From the NCBI RefSeq assembly GCF_004358665.1, contig NZ_SMZR01000001.1:558001-622000 (forward strand): DNA of 64,000 nt, written 5' to 3'. Numbering within the stretch: position 1 is the first letter of the stretch; each line of letters begins with the position of its first letter. The notes beneath the pieces are model-generated. The model did no database searches, was not told where the DNA came from, and saw only the letters and a list, made by a program, of their open reading frames with translations. Made by a program: the position numbers and the translations under genes. Shown here piece by piece: positions 7,991 through 17,189 of this stretch. Source of the stretch: Jeotgalibacillus sp. S-D1 (GTDB lineage: Bacteria > Bacillota > Bacilli > Bacillales > Jeotgalibacillaceae).

Positions 7991-8878
7991 ATGAAGAATC
8001 AGCTTCTCGATTTTATTCAGTTTATGATTGTGGAAAAAGGGTTGTCTGTCAACACGGTGCAATCTTATGAGCGGGACCTTAAAGCTTATATTTCTTATAT
8101 CGATAAAGTAGAGCAGGTGAGCTCTGTTTGTGATGTGAAAAGAGTACATATAATACAGTTCTTTGCACATTTAAAGACGCAGGGCAAGTCAGCTAAAACC
8201 ATCGCACGGCACACCTCATCCATACGTTCTTTTCATCACTTTTTAATGAGAGAGAGAAGATGCGATCAGGATCCAACCGAACATTTAGAAACACCTAAGT
8301 CAGAAAAAACACTACCCAAAGTGCTGAATATCGAAGAAGTGGAACAATTACTGCAGGCAGCCGACCTGTCAAAAGCCAGCGGCTATCGCGACCGGGCAAT
8401 GATCGAGGTTTTGTATGCTACAGGAATGCGTGTTAGCGAATTAATCGGTTTGAATACGGATGATGTTAATTTGGAAATGGGATTTATTCGATGTATCGGT
8501 AAGGGAAATAAAGAAAGAATCATTCCGATTGGCAAAGTTGCATCCCAAATTCTAGAAACGTATATACGGCAATCCAGAAATCAGCTTAAAAGTGCAGCGA
8601 CTAATGCTTTATTTTTAAATCAGCAGGGTAAACGTTTGACAAGACAGGGGTTTTGGAAAATTTTAAAAGCACTTGCGGTAAAAGCTAAAATTGAAAAAGA
8701 ATTAACCCCACATACACTGCGACATTCTTTTGCGACACACTTAATTGAAAATGGAGCCGATCTGCGGGCAGTTCAGGAAATGCTGGGACACGCAGATATA
8801 TCGACAACTCAAATCTATACGCATGTTTCCACAAAACGCATTAGAGAAGTTTATTCCCAGTTTCACCCGAGAGCTTAA
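7991..8878 (+). CDS. xerD: Site-specific tyrosine recombinase XerD
   Basis: Acts with XerC (CodV in Bacillus) at the dif site to resolve chromosome dimers. The 295-residue protein has an N-terminal SAM-like DNA-binding domain (about 1-85) and a C-terminal catalytic domain. All active-site residues are visible: Arg147 (TGMRVSE), Lys171 (GKGNKER), His241 and Arg244 (HTLRHSF), His267 (GHADIS) and nucleophile Tyr276. ATG 7991 is chosen because AGGAGG ends about 7 nt before it; GTG 7985 would overlap that site. In B. subtilis it lies, as here, between fur and the deoxynucleoside operon (drm/deoB). It is not a phage integrase: length, context and motifs fit XerD. Confidence 0.95.
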   Translation: MKNQLLDFIQFMIVEKGLSVNTVQSYERDLKAYISYIDKVEQVSSVCDVKRVHIIQFFAHLKTQGKSAKTIARHTSSIRSFHHFLMRERRCDQDPTEHLETPKSEKTLPKVLNIEEVEQLLQAADLSKASGYRDRAMIEVLYATGMRVSELIGLNTDDVNLEMGFIRCIGKGNKERIIPIGKVASQILETYIRQSRNQLKSAATNALFLNQQGKRLTRQGFWKILKALAVKAKIEKELTPHTLRHSFATHLIENGADLRAVQEMLGHADISTTQIYTHVSTKRIREVYSQFHPRA

Positions 8879-8980
8879 TCCTCGGTTTAAATTAAGTTGT
8901 CAGACTTCAGACGAATATATTGTCAAGATATAAAGAAAATAGGTAAAATAGATTTGAGTGAACAAGAGGAGGAAGAAAAA

Positions 8981-10168
8981 ATGGATAATGGCAACTATAA
9001 GCGTATACATCTGGTAGTAATGGATTCGGTAGGAATAGGCGAAGCACCGGATGCAGAAAAATTCAATGATAGTGGTGCAAATACGCTTGGCCATATTGCT
9101 GAACACATGAATGGATTGAATATGCCAAATATGGCCAAACTGGGTCTTTCTAATATTGAACATGTAGCAGGAATTGAAAAAGCTGCTGCTCCGATCGCTT
9201 CTTATACTAAAATGGCCGAAGCATCTGTAGGAAAAGATACAATGACCGGCCACTGGGAACTTATGGGGTTGAATATTGATAAACCTTTTAAAGTTTATCC
9301 GAACGGATTCTCTGATGAGCTGATTTCTCTATTAGAGCAAAAAACCGGACGTAAAATAATAGGAAATAAACCGGCAAGCGGAACAGCTATATTAGAAGAG
9401 CTTGGCGAAGAACATATGAAAACCGGTGCAATAATCGTCTATACTTCAGCTGACCCTGTTCTTCAAATAGCAGCACATGAGGAAGTTATTCCATTAGAAG
9501 AGCTTTATCGTATTTGTGAAATTGCCCGCGAAATAACCCTGGATGAAAAATTTCTGGTTGGGCGTATCATTGCCAGACCTTTTGTTGGCAGCCCGGGAGC
9601 ATTCAAACGTACAACTAACCGCCATGATTATGCCCTCAAGCCATTTGAAAGAACAGTGATGAACGAGTTGCAGGACAGTGGATATGATGTTGTGGCAATT
9701 GGGAAAATTTCAGATATTTTTAATGGAGAAGGCGTAACGGATTCACTTCGTACGACTGATAATATGGATGGAATGGATAAACTGATATCAACATTTAATC
9801 GTGATTTTACCGGTTTAAGCTTTTTGAATTTAGTTGACTTTGATGCCCTGTTTGGGCATCGCCGCGATCCTCAGGGCTACGGCGAAGCTCTGGAAGCATT
9901 TGATACAAGATTGCCTGAGGTTTTTGAAAAAATGACCGATGATGATTTATTAATTATCACTGCAGATCACGGAAACGACCCGGTCCACGAAGGAACTGAT
10001 CATACAAGGGAGTATGTTCCGCTGCTTGTTTATTCAAAAAGAAATGAACTGGGTAAACAGCTTGCAGTAAGAAATACTTTTGCAGATGTCGGAGCAACGA
10101 TTGCTGAAAACTTTAATGTGAAAAAACCAGCTTTCGGAACTAGTTTTTTGCGTGAACTAACTAATTAA
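8981..10168 (+). CDS. deoB: Phosphopentomutase
   Basis: Interconverts (deoxy)ribose 1-phosphate and 5-phosphate, linking nucleoside phosphorolysis to central metabolism. The 395-residue alkaline-phosphatase-superfamily enzyme has the N-terminal metal site [10 protein letters not shown], the phosphorylated-threonine region [12 protein letters not shown] and the C-terminal metal motif ADHGNDP. The frame extends upstream to 8897, but ATG 8981 follows GAGGAGGAAG and gives the family length (B. subtilis Drm 394). It is 25 nt upstream of pdp, with which it forms a nucleoside-salvage operon. In B. subtilis this place downstream is held by a purine nucleoside phosphorylase gene instead. Confidence 0.95.
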   Translation: MDNGNYKRIHLVVMDSVGIGEAPDAEKFNDSGANTLGHIAEHMNGLNMPNMAKLGLSNIEHVAGIEKAAAPIASYTKMAEASVGKDTMTGHWELMGLNIDKPFKVYPNGFSDELISLLEQKTGRKIIGNKPASGTAILEELGEEHMKTGAIIVYTSADPVLQIAAHEEVIPLEELYRICEIAREITLDEKFLVGRIIARPFVGSPGAFKRTTNRHDYALKPFERTVMNELQDSGYDVVAIGKISDIFNGEGVTDSLRTTDNMDGMDKLISTFNRDFTGLSFLNLVDFDALFGHRRDPQGYGEALEAFDTRLPEVFEKMTDDDLLIITADHGNDPVHEGTDHTREYVPLLVYSKRNELGKQLAVRNTFADVGATIAENFNVKKPAFGTSFLRELTN

Positions 10169-10193
10169 TTGATGAGGAAACGGGGATAAACAA

Positions 10194-11504
10194 ATGAGAA
10201 TGGTAGATATTATTGAAAAAAAACGCGACGGACAAGCACTTACAACACAGGAGATCCAATTTGTTGTTGGAGGGTACACTTCAGGTGATATTCCTGATTA
10301 TCAGGTAAGTGCATTACTGATGGCCATTTATTTCCAGGGAATGACTGAACAGGAAAGAGCGGATTTAACGCTCTCTATGGTTGAATCTGGTGACCAGATT
10401 GATTTGTCTGCTATAAAAGGTATAAAAGTTGATAAACATTCCACAGGCGGTGTAGGAGACACTACAACGTTAATTCTTGGACCTTTGGTGGCAGCAGTTG
10501 ATGTTCCTGTAGCCAAAATGAGCGGACGCGGACTGGGCCATACCGGCGGGACAGTTGATAAGCTCGAAGCAGTGCCTGGATTTAACGTGGAATTAACAAG
10601 CGATGAATTCACCAAGCTGGTAAATGAAATAAAAGTTGCAGTAATGGGCCAAAGCGGGAACTTAACACCTGCAGACAAAAAACTTTATGCATTACGCGAT
10701 GTGACTGCTACGGTAAACAGTATTCCGTTGATTGCATCATCTATAATGAGTAAAAAAATTGCTGCTGGCGCAGACGCAATCGTTTTAGATGTTAAAACGG
10801 GGGCCGGCGCTTTTATGAAGGATGAGAACCAGGCGCGCGAATTAGCAGAAGCAATGGTACGTATAGGAAATAATGTCGGCCGTAAAACAATGGCAGTCAT
10901 TTCAGATATGAGTCAGCCTCTAGGTTTTGCGATTGGTAACGCTTTGGAAATTAAAGAAGCAATTGATACCCTAAATGGAGAAGGTCCGGAAGATTTGACA
11001 GAACTTTGCCTCGTTCTTGGAAGTTATATGGTGTATCTTGCAGAAAAAGCATCTTCTCTTGAAGAAGCAAGGCTAAAGCTTGAAGAGGCTATTTCAAGTG
11101 GCAGAGCTTTGGAGCGGTTTAAAGAATTTTTAGCAGGTCAAGGCGGAGATGCAAGCGTGGTTGATGATCCTTCGAAATTGCCTCAGGCAGAGCACAAAAT
11201 TGAACTTCCTGCACAAACTGCAGGATCAGTATCAGAAATAATTGCCGACAATGTGGGTACTGCTGCAATGTGGCTTGGTGCAGGAAGAGCGACAAAAGAA
11301 TCCCAAATTGATTTAGCGGTAGGGCTGATGCTGAATAAAAAAGTTGGCGATAAAGTTCAAAAAGGAGATTCCCTGGTTACCATTTATGCAAATGACCTGT
11401 CTCAGCTTGAAAAAGTTAAAGAAAAACTGTTGGAAAGCATTAAAATAGCAGAGCATAGTGTCTCAGCTCCATCATTAATTGTTGGGCAAGTGACCGGAGA
11501 ATAA
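10194..11504 (+). CDS. pdp: Pyrimidine-nucleoside phosphorylase
   Basis: Phosphorolyses uridine, deoxyuridine and thymidine to base plus (deoxy)ribose 1-phosphate, the substrate of the adjacent DeoB. The 436-residue protein has the [16 protein letters not shown] phosphate loop and the thymidine/pyrimidine phosphorylase signature [16 protein letters not shown] near residues 110-125. The N-terminal helical domain and a C-terminal domain ending near 430 are complete. ATG 10194 (MRMVDII) matches known Pdp N-termini, with GAGGAAACGGGG upstream. It is the last gene of the operon and is followed by a strong terminator. Confidence 0.94.
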   Translation: MRMVDIIEKKRDGQALTTQEIQFVVGGYTSGDIPDYQVSALLMAIYFQGMTEQERADLTLSMVESGDQIDLSAIKGIKVDKHSTGGVGDTTTLILGPLVAAVDVPVAKMSGRGLGHTGGTVDKLEAVPGFNVELTSDEFTKLVNEIKVAVMGQSGNLTPADKKLYALRDVTATVNSIPLIASSIMSKKIAAGADAIVLDVKTGAGAFMKDENQARELAEAMVRIGNNVGRKTMAVISDMSQPLGFAIGNALEIKEAIDTLNGEGPEDLTELCLVLGSYMVYLAEKASSLEEARLKLEEAISSGRALERFKEFLAGQGGDASVVDDPSKLPQAEHKIELPAQTAGSVSEIIADNVGTAAMWLGAGRATKESQIDLAVGLMLNKKVGDKVQKGDSLVTIYANDLSQLEKVKEKLLESIKIAEHSVSAPSLIVGQVTGE

Positions 11505-11516
11505 ATAAATATCGAT

Positions 11517-11552
11517 AAAACGCCTTTCTCAATTTGAGAATGGCGTTTTTTT
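11517..11552 (+). terminator. Terminator of deoB-pdp
   Basis: A long hairpin: AAAACGCC pairs with GGCGTTTT, and inside it TTCTCA pairs with TGAGAA. A run of eight T follows. Confidence 0.88.
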
Positions 11553-11707
11553 TATATATCAGAGTTGTAAAATTCAGGTGTCTATATCTTTAAACCGTTG
11601 ATCGGAGCAGACAGTTTGAGCACCGTGTGCCGACCAGATATTTTCAGCCCAAATCAGCCGCCACTCAAAACCAGGTAAAAAGATTTCGCAATAAATGTGT
11701 GACATGC

Positions 11708-11736
11708 GTATAAAATCGCCTCGGTAGGAAAAAATA
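11708..11736 (+). promoter_or_regulatory. Candidate sigma-F promoter of dacF
   Basis: GTATA at 11708-11712 and GGAAAAAATA at 11727-11736, separated by 14 nt, resemble the sigma-F -35 (GYWTA) and -10 (GGNNANANTW). They lie about 30 nt upstream of dacF, a known sigma-F target. The rest of the 11553-11707 gap shows no convincing gene. Confidence 0.5.
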
Positions 11737-11766
11737 AACAAAAAGAGTGTGAGAGGTGCGATTTTC

Positions 11767-12924
11767 ATGAAAAAGTGGATGTTAAGTATTATAAGCGTTG
11801 TTTTTGCATTTTCTATTTTACCGTATACAACTTTAGCAAATGACCAAGCTCCTGTGCCTTTAGATGAAGTAAAGTCAGCTATTTTAATTGATCAGCAAAC
11901 AGGCATGCTTGTGCTTGATAAGAACAGTCATGAATCGCTGCCGCCTGCTTCAATGACGAAAATAGCTACTATGCTTTTAATTATGGAAGCGATCGATCAA
12001 AAGAAAATTTCGTGGGAAGATAAAATTAAAACTAGTGAACAGGCTGCTTCAATGGGCGGATCGCAAATATTCTTAAAAGCTGGAGAAGAAATGACTGTTC
12101 GCGACATGTTAAAAGGTATTGCAGTGGCTTCTGCCAACGATGCTTCAGTTGCTATGGCGGAACATCTGGCCGGTTCTGAAGAAGAGTTTGTTAAAAAAAT
12201 GAATGAAAAGGTGAAAGCATTGGGGCTAAAAGATACTGTTTTCCGCAATGCGACCGGTCTTCCGGCAGATGGCCATGTAAGTTCAGCGTTTGATATGGCA
12301 CAGCTCGCAAAAGAACTGATAAAACATGAAGAAATCACAGAATTTACAGGTACGTATGAAGACTATCTCAGGGAAGACAGTGAAGACCCATTTTGGCTTG
12401 TTAATACCAATAAGCTGGTTCGTTTCTATCAGGGGGCTGACGGCCTTAAGACCGGTTTTACAAAAGATGCTATGTACTGTTTGACAGCAACAGCTCAAAA
12501 GAAAGATATGCGCTTTATCGCTGTGGTATTTGGAGCTCCTACTTCAAAAGCAAGAAATGAAATTGCCAGTTCCATGCTGGATTATGGTTTTACACATTAT
12601 GAAAGTAAAACCCTGGCAAAAGAAGGAGACCAGGTTTTAGAAGTACGTATTGAAAAAGGTTCTCCTTTTATAATTGAAGGTGTTTTAAGCGAACCATTAA
12701 AGTGGATAGCTCCTGTCGATGGAAAAGAACAAAATGTTAAAAAATCGTTGCATGTTACAAAAATTATTGATGCACCTGTAAAAAAAGGACAAAAAATAGG
12801 TTCTATGTCGCTCGTTATTGACGGCAAAGAGATGTCGTCGGTTGATGTTATTGCGAAAAGAGAAAGCAAAAAAGCTTCGTGGGGTGAATTGTTTGTAAGA
12901 TCAGCAAAAGAAATGGTTCAGTAA
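11767..12924 (+). CDS. dacF: D-alanyl-D-alanine carboxypeptidase DacF
   Basis: Forespore-expressed penicillin-binding protein that trims peptidoglycan pentapeptides and, with DacB, sets cortex cross-linking. The 385-residue precursor has a signal peptide (about 1-24, cleavage after TLA). The catalytic motifs are Ser62-x-x-Lys65 (ASMTK), Ser122-Ala-Asn124 and Lys228-Thr-Gly230, followed by a C-terminal PBP5-type beta domain. ATG 11767 follows GAGAGGTG; the GTG at 11749 lacks a site. It sits just before the spoIIA operon as in B. subtilis, where read-through from dacF into spoIIA is known. No terminator was seen after it. Confidence 0.95.
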   Translation: MKKWMLSIISVVFAFSILPYTTLANDQAPVPLDEVKSAILIDQQTGMLVLDKNSHESLPPASMTKIATMLLIMEAIDQKKISWEDKIKTSEQAASMGGSQIFLKAGEEMTVRDMLKGIAVASANDASVAMAEHLAGSEEEFVKKMNEKVKALGLKDTVFRNATGLPADGHVSSAFDMAQLAKELIKHEEITEFTGTYEDYLREDSEDPFWLVNTNKLVRFYQGADGLKTGFTKDAMYCLTATAQKKDMRFIAVVFGAPTSKARNEIASSMLDYGFTHYESKTLAKEGDQVLEVRIEKGSPFIIEGVLSEPLKWIAPVDGKEQNVKKSLHVTKIIDAPVKKGQKIGSMSLVIDGKEMSSVDVIAKRESKKASWGELFVRSAKEMVQ

Positions 12925-12971
12925 GAAAATGCAGTCGAATAAACACTAGTTTCTTCTATTATTGTCACCAT

Positions 12972-13001
12972 GCAGGAATTAGGTTTAATCGCAATGAATA
13001 T
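12972..13001 (+). promoter_or_regulatory. Sigma-H promoter of the spoIIA operon
   Basis: GCAGGAATT (12972-12980), a 12-nt spacer and AATGAATAT (12993-13001) fit the sigma-H consensus RNAGGAWWW-N11/12-RNNGAATWW. It lies 32 nt before spoIIAA, whose operon is a classic sigma-H target. Confidence 0.78.
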
Positions 13002-13032
13002 TCCCTCTGTACGATAAAAAGGAGGGGTTCAC

Positions 13033-13383
13033 ATGGCTTTTACTGTCCAGGCTGAAATCAAAAAAGATGTACTGCTTCTGCGCATGCAAGGAGAGCTTGA
13101 TCATCACGCAACAGAGAAGATTCGGGGAGAATTAATTACTTTGATGGAAGAGCAAAATATTCGTCATCTTGTTTTAAATCTTGCAGAGCTCGATTTTATG
13201 GATAGTTCAGGTCTTGGCCTGATGCTTGGAAGGTACAAGCATTTGCAAAAAAGAGAAGGCAGTATGATCATATGTGCTATTTCAGCTCCTGTTAAAAGGT
13301 TGTTTGAAATGTCTGGGCTATTTCGCATCATGATCATCGAGCCTTCTGAGGATCAAGCTCTAACAAGATTGGGGGTTGCGTAA
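13033..13383 (+). CDS. spoIIAA: Anti-sigma F factor antagonist SpoIIAA
   Basis: STAS-domain protein that, when dephosphorylated by SpoIIE, displaces sigma-F from SpoIIAB in the forespore. In the 116-residue protein the regulatory phosphoserine is Ser58 in MDSSGLGLMLGR, at the same position as in B. subtilis. ATG 13033 follows AAAAGGAGGGG. It is the first gene of the spoIIAA-spoIIAB-sigF operon behind a clear sigma-H promoter. Its stop and the spoIIAB start share one base (TAATG), consistent with translational coupling and fixed stoichiometry. Confidence 0.97.
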   Translation: MAFTVQAEIKKDVLLLRMQGELDHHATEKIRGELITLMEEQNIRHLVLNLAELDFMDSSGLGLMLGRYKHLQKREGSMIICAISAPVKRLFEMSGLFRIMIIEPSEDQALTRLGVA

Positions 13384-13823
13384 TGAACAACCAGGCCCAT
13401 ATTAAGTTTCGTTCAATTAGTGAAAACGAAGCCTTTGCAAGGATGGTTGTTGCTTCGTTTATTGCACCGTACGATCCGACAATCGGTGAACTGACGGATA
13501 TTAAAACGGTTGTTTCAGAAGCGGTAACGAATGCCATTATTCATGGCTATGAAGGCAGAGACGACCAATGGGTGCATATGACACTATCGATGGAAAACAG
13601 CACTTTCTCAATAGAAATTAAAGATCTGGGGTTAGGGATGAGCAACATTGAAGAGGCAATGCAGCCTCTATTTACAACAAAGCCGGAAATGGACCGATCC
13701 GGTATGGGATTTACTATTATGGAACACTTTATGGATGCAGTTGAAGTTTCATCTGAATGTTCGCAGGGAACTACCATTCGAATGAGCAAACACTTGGCCT
13801 CCGTTCAGGCTGAGTGTCATTAG
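13383..13823 (+). CDS. spoIIAB: Anti-sigma F factor / serine kinase SpoIIAB
   Basis: Binds and inhibits sigma-F and phosphorylates SpoIIAA. The 146-residue protein is a GHKL ATPase with the N box EAVTNAIIHGYEG, the G1-type motif DLGLGMSN and the G2-type RSGMGFTIMEHFMD ATP lid. Length matches B. subtilis SpoIIAB (146). The gene overlaps spoIIAA by 1 nt and ends 11 nt before the sigF start. Confidence 0.97.
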   Translation: MNNQAHIKFRSISENEAFARMVVASFIAPYDPTIGELTDIKTVVSEAVTNAIIHGYEGRDDQWVHMTLSMENSTFSIEIKDLGLGMSNIEEAMQPLFTTKPEMDRSGMGFTIMEHFMDAVEVSSECSQGTTIRMSKHLASVQAECH

Positions 13824-13834
13824 AGGCGCTAGTT

Positions 13835-14584
13835 ATGAGTGCTAAAACAACCACTAGTCACGAAACTGTCAGAGAATGGATACGCTTAAGCCAGGCTGGG
13901 GATCAGGAAGCGAGAAGCAGAATGGTGGAGAATAACGTCAGACTCGTTTGGTCCGTTGTTCAGCGTTTCTTAAACCGCGGACATGATCCGGACGATTTGT
14001 TTCAAATCGGTTCTATTGGCTTACTCAAAGCTGTAGACAAGTTTGATTTAAGTTACAGCGTAAAATTCTCGACTTATGCTGTCCCTATGATTATCGGAGA
14101 AATTCAGCGATTTTTACGTGACGACGGAGCTGTAAAAGTAAGCAGATCCGTAAAAGAACTTGCGATTAAAGTGAGAAGAACGAAAGAACAGCTGAGCAGC
14201 ACACTAGGCAGACTTCCTACATTAACAGAAGTAGCAGATGAGCTGAATGTATCCGTTGATGACATCGTTTTGTCGCAGGAAGCTTCCAAATCTCCGACAT
14301 CGATTCATGAAACTGTGTATGAAAATGAAGGAGATCCAATTACACTTCTTGATCAAATGGCCGCTAAAGATGAAGAACAATGGTTTCATCAGCTGGCATT
14401 AAAAGAAGCGTTGTTAACACTAGAAAAACGGGACAGGGTTATTATTTTTCTTCGCTACTACAAAGACTACACTCAATCAGAGGTAGCTGATAAATTGGGA
14501 ATTTCTCAGGTTCAGGTGTCGAGAATTGAAAAACGGGTACTCAAATCCATCAGGGATTGGATGGATGACGTAAAAGAAGCATAA
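13835..14584 (+). CDS. sigF: RNA polymerase sigma-F factor
   Basis: First compartment-specific sigma factor of sporulation, active in the forespore. The 249-residue protein has region 2 with LVWSVVQRFLNRG and DLFQIGSIGLLKAVDKFD (core binding and -10 recognition), region 3, and region 4 ending in YTQSEVADKLGISQVQVSRIEK (helix-turn-helix for the -35). ATG 13835 with AGAGG upstream is preferred to the frame from 13814, which overlaps spoIIAB. It is slightly shorter at the N-terminus than B. subtilis SigF (255). Only 21 nt separate it from spoVAA, so any spoVA promoter must lie inside sigF. Confidence 0.97.
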   Translation: MSAKTTTSHETVREWIRLSQAGDQEARSRMVENNVRLVWSVVQRFLNRGHDPDDLFQIGSIGLLKAVDKFDLSYSVKFSTYAVPMIIGEIQRFLRDDGAVKVSRSVKELAIKVRRTKEQLSSTLGRLPTLTEVADELNVSVDDIVLSQEASKSPTSIHETVYENEGDPITLLDQMAAKDEEQWFHQLALKEALLTLEKRDRVIIFLRYYKDYTQSEVADKLGISQVQVSRIEKRVLKSIRDWMDDVKEA

Positions 14585-14605
14585 AAAAGAAAGGAGGAAG
14601 AGAGC

Positions 14606-15220
14606 ATGACTCAAACGGTCTATCTGAAACTTAGGCGGAAAATTAATATTCAAAAAGGCCAGCCCATTTATTTGCATGACGTTGCAGATGTTACAGCTGC
14701 TGAATTAAGTTTTAAAAAATTGGCAAAGCTGATTGTACTGGAAACAAAAAAAGATACATCTGAAACGTATGTGCTGGTCGACCAGTTAGATATGATCGAG
14801 CTGATGAAAAAGACCTTGCCCAACGCAGCACTTGAAATGCTGGGAGCATCAGCAACGCTTGTGGAATTAAGAGACGCAGAAAAGAAAGGCTCTCTTCCGC
14901 TTTTTCTTTTTGTGTGGAGTTTACTGTTTGTGGGAGCCGGACTGACTATCATGTATTTTCATGAAGATGTCAGCATGAAAGAAACCCAAATTACAATGGT
15001 GCAAATGATGACAGGTAAAGAAATTGAACATCCTTACTGGTTTCAAGTCCCCTATTCTTTTGGCCTTGGTCTGGGAATGATTTTATTTTTTAATCATGTC
15101 TTCAAAAAGAAATTTACAGAAGAACCAAGCCCATTAGATGTGGAAATATATAATTATGAACAATCTCTTGAAGACTACATAGTGGATCAAGAACGGAAGA
15201 AACGAAGCAAGAATGATTAA
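14606..15220 (+). CDS. spoVAA: Stage V sporulation protein AA
   Basis: A SpoVA protein of the spore inner membrane, part of the group that moves dipicolinic acid (DPA) into the developing spore and out during germination. The 204-residue protein has an N-terminal soluble domain (about 1-90) and two membrane segments (about 98-117 and 148-166), then a charged tail. ATG 14606 follows AAAGGAGGAAG. It overlaps spoVAB by 8 nt. The operon is unusual here: only AA, AB and AF are present. Confidence 0.92.
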   Translation: MTQTVYLKLRRKINIQKGQPIYLHDVADVTAAELSFKKLAKLIVLETKKDTSETYVLVDQLDMIELMKKTLPNAALEMLGASATLVELRDAEKKGSLPLFLFVWSLLFVGAGLTIMYFHEDVSMKETQITMVQMMTGKEIEHPYWFQVPYSFGLGLGMILFFNHVFKKKFTEEPSPLDVEIYNYEQSLEDYIVDQERKKRSKND

Positions 15221-15644
15221 TAACGCACTGGTTACCTTTATTGGACTTGCTTCCGGTCTGGCTGTAGGCGGTGGATTTGTCGCTTTTTTATCTGTATTGG
15301 GCATCGTTCCTCGGCTAATGCAGATCGTCAAAAATAAAAACCGTCTGCGTGCCCTGGAAACTGCCGTTATTTTAGGCACACTGACCGGAGTTGCGGGGAG
15401 TTTATTCGACGCTAAGACCGCATATGGCTTTTTTCTTGTTCCGTATGTCGGGCTTTTAGCAGGAGCATTTATTGGAATGCTTGCTGCTGCCTTAACGGAA
15501 GTATTGGATGTCATTCCACTTGTTACAAGAAGACTTGGTTTTACAGAGAAACTTCAATCAATCATGTTTGCAATTGTATTAGGGAAAGTAGCAGGCTCCT
15601 TGTTTTACTGGCTGCTGTTAATCCCATTTAATAAAGGAGATTAA
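15213..15644 (+). CDS. spoVAB: Stage V sporulation protein AB
   Basis: A 143-residue inner-membrane protein with four predicted hydrophobic segments (about 5-30, 48-65, 70-95, 115-138), matching SpoVAB in length and in the Gly-rich LASGLAVGGGFVAFLSVLG start. Its start lies inside spoVAA, suggesting coupled translation. Its own last codons contain the AAAGGAG ribosome site for the next gene, which is spoVAF rather than the spoVAC expected from B. subtilis. Mutants of spoVAA/AB-type genes affect DPA handling; the exact role of AB is not established. Confidence 0.92.
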   Translation: MINNALVTFIGLASGLAVGGGFVAFLSVLGIVPRLMQIVKNKNRLRALETAVILGTLTGVAGSLFDAKTAYGFFLVPYVGLLAGAFIGMLAAALTEVLDVIPLVTRRLGFTEKLQSIMFAIVLGKVAGSLFYWLLLIPFNKGD

Positions 15645-15647
15645 AAA

Positions 15648-17111
15648 ATGCAGCCGTTACCTTTAAAAGCAGAACAATTAGATGAAATACTGACATCAAG
15701 AGCCGGATTAGGTGAGAGCTTTGATTTTTTGGTCCGCAAGTTTATTATCGCGGGAACTCCTGTTCATTTATACGCGGTAAACGGTTTATGTGACACCTTG
15801 TTTATCATGGAGCTGCTTGAAGAGATCGTAAATACGGAAGTGCCCAAAAATGAACGATCTAAAGTTTCTTCCATTATACATAATAGACTGATCAATCAGT
15901 CCGTTGAAACAGTGGACACGGTTGAAGATGTAATTCGCCAGGTATTCTCAGGACTTATTGCGATAAAAGTATCCGGAGACCGGCATGCGTATGTCGTAGA
16001 TGTGCGAAGCTATCCCGGGAGGCAGCCTGAAGAACCTGATAATGAAAAAGTAGTCAGAGGCTCCAGGGATGGATTTGTGGAAAATATTATTATAAATACC
16101 GCTTTGACAAGAAGGCGTATTAGAGATGAAGGATTAAGATTTGACATGCTTGAAGTGGGGCAAAGATCGAAAGCTGATATAGCTGTAGGGTATATTAAAA
16201 ATCTTGCAAATGATGATCTCGTCTCTGCTATAAAAAAAGAGCTGGAAGCAATTGATGTAGACGGACTTACCATGACGGACAAATCAGTTGAGGAATATAT
16301 TGTCAAGCAGGGATTCAATCCGTATCCATTAGTCAGGTATACCGAGCGGGCTGATATAGCTGCTACTCATTTACTGGAGGGGCATGTGTGTATCTATGTA
16401 GATACTTCGCCAAGCGTCATGATTACACCGACTACTTATTTTCATCACGTTCAGCATGCTGAGGAGTTCCGTCAGTCACCAGCTATCGGAACGTTCGTAA
16501 GGTGGATCAGGATGATGGGTATAATCGCATCAATTGTTTTATTGCCGCTTTGGTATCTGCTGGCCATTGATCCCAGCTTGAGACCTGAGTCTTTAGACTT
16601 TTTAGGCATGAAAGATGATACAAATGTGCCGTTAATTTTGCAGCTGCTCATCGCAGATATAGGAATAGAGTTTTTAAGAATGGCTGCCATTCATACCCCT
16701 ACTCCTTTATCAACAGCCATGGGTCTGATTGCAGCTGTGCTTATTGGTCAAATCGCTATTGACGTCGGTTTGTTCGTCCCTGAAGTTATTTTATATGTCG
16801 CAGTGGCTGCTATAGGCACGTTTGCAACGCCAAGCTATGAACTTGGTGTAGCGAATAAGATGGTAAGAGTAGGCTTAATGCTTCTTGTGTGGATATTCCA
16901 TATTGATGGACTGATTATCGGAGCAACAATTTACATTTTATACCTGATGAGCATCAAGTCATTTTCAACACCTTATCTATGGCCGCTGGTTCCATTCCGA
17001 CCTAAAGCAATGCTGCGCATTGTTATGCGGCTGCCAATGACCAGTGCGATCCTTCGTCCAATGATTGTAAAAACTAAAGACAGGGTTAGACAGAAGCCAA
17101 CAGGAGAATGA
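15648..17111 (+). CDS. spoVAF: Stage V sporulation protein AF (GerA-family)
   Basis: A 487-residue homologue of germinant-receptor A subunits. It has a large N-terminal soluble domain (about 1-285), then several membrane segments (about 285-310, 328-350, 355-385, 390-405, 410-435) and a basic tail. SpoVAF is thought to amplify germination in the spore inner membrane. The length fits SpoVAF rather than a GerAA receptor (usually with flanking B and C genes, absent here). It starts 3 nt after spoVAB, with AAAGGAG inside the end of spoVAB. The spoVAC, AD, AEb and AEa genes that normally lie between AB and AF are missing, with no visible scar. Followed by lysA as in B. subtilis. Confidence 0.93.
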   Translation: MQPLPLKAEQLDEILTSRAGLGESFDFLVRKFIIAGTPVHLYAVNGLCDTLFIMELLEEIVNTEVPKNERSKVSSIIHNRLINQSVETVDTVEDVIRQVFSGLIAIKVSGDRHAYVVDVRSYPGRQPEEPDNEKVVRGSRDGFVENIIINTALTRRRIRDEGLRFDMLEVGQRSKADIAVGYIKNLANDDLVSAIKKELEAIDVDGLTMTDKSVEEYIVKQGFNPYPLVRYTERADIAATHLLEGHVCIYVDTSPSVMITPTTYFHHVQHAEEFRQSPAIGTFVRWIRMMGIIASIVLLPLWYLLAIDPSLRPESLDFLGMKDDTNVPLILQLLIADIGIEFLRMAAIHTPTPLSTAMGLIAAVLIGQIAIDVGLFVPEVILYVAVAAIGTFATPSYELGVANKMVRVGLMLLVWIFHIDGLIIGATIYILYLMSIKSFSTPYLWPLVPFRPKAMLRIVMRLPMTSAILRPMIVKTKDRVRQKPTGE

Positions 17112-17189
17112 CGTTGCGCATTAATGCATGATTATGGTACAGTTCTTATAATTATTAAGGATATTTTCTGTCCAATAGAAAGGAACTGT

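Noticed and set aside
7991-8878. Phage or integron integrase
   Set aside because: Length, conserved neighbours (fur, deoB) and full XerD motifs identify a housekeeping recombinase; no att-like repeats were seen.
11574-11768. 64-residue minus-strand frame in the pdp-dacF gap
   Set aside because: No ribosome binding site was evident, and its start runs into the dacF signal peptide. The gap is better explained by a sigma-F promoter region.
15648-17111. Germinant receptor GerA subunit
   Set aside because: It resembles the family, but the spoVA-lysA context, the length and the absence of B and C subunit genes fit SpoVAF.
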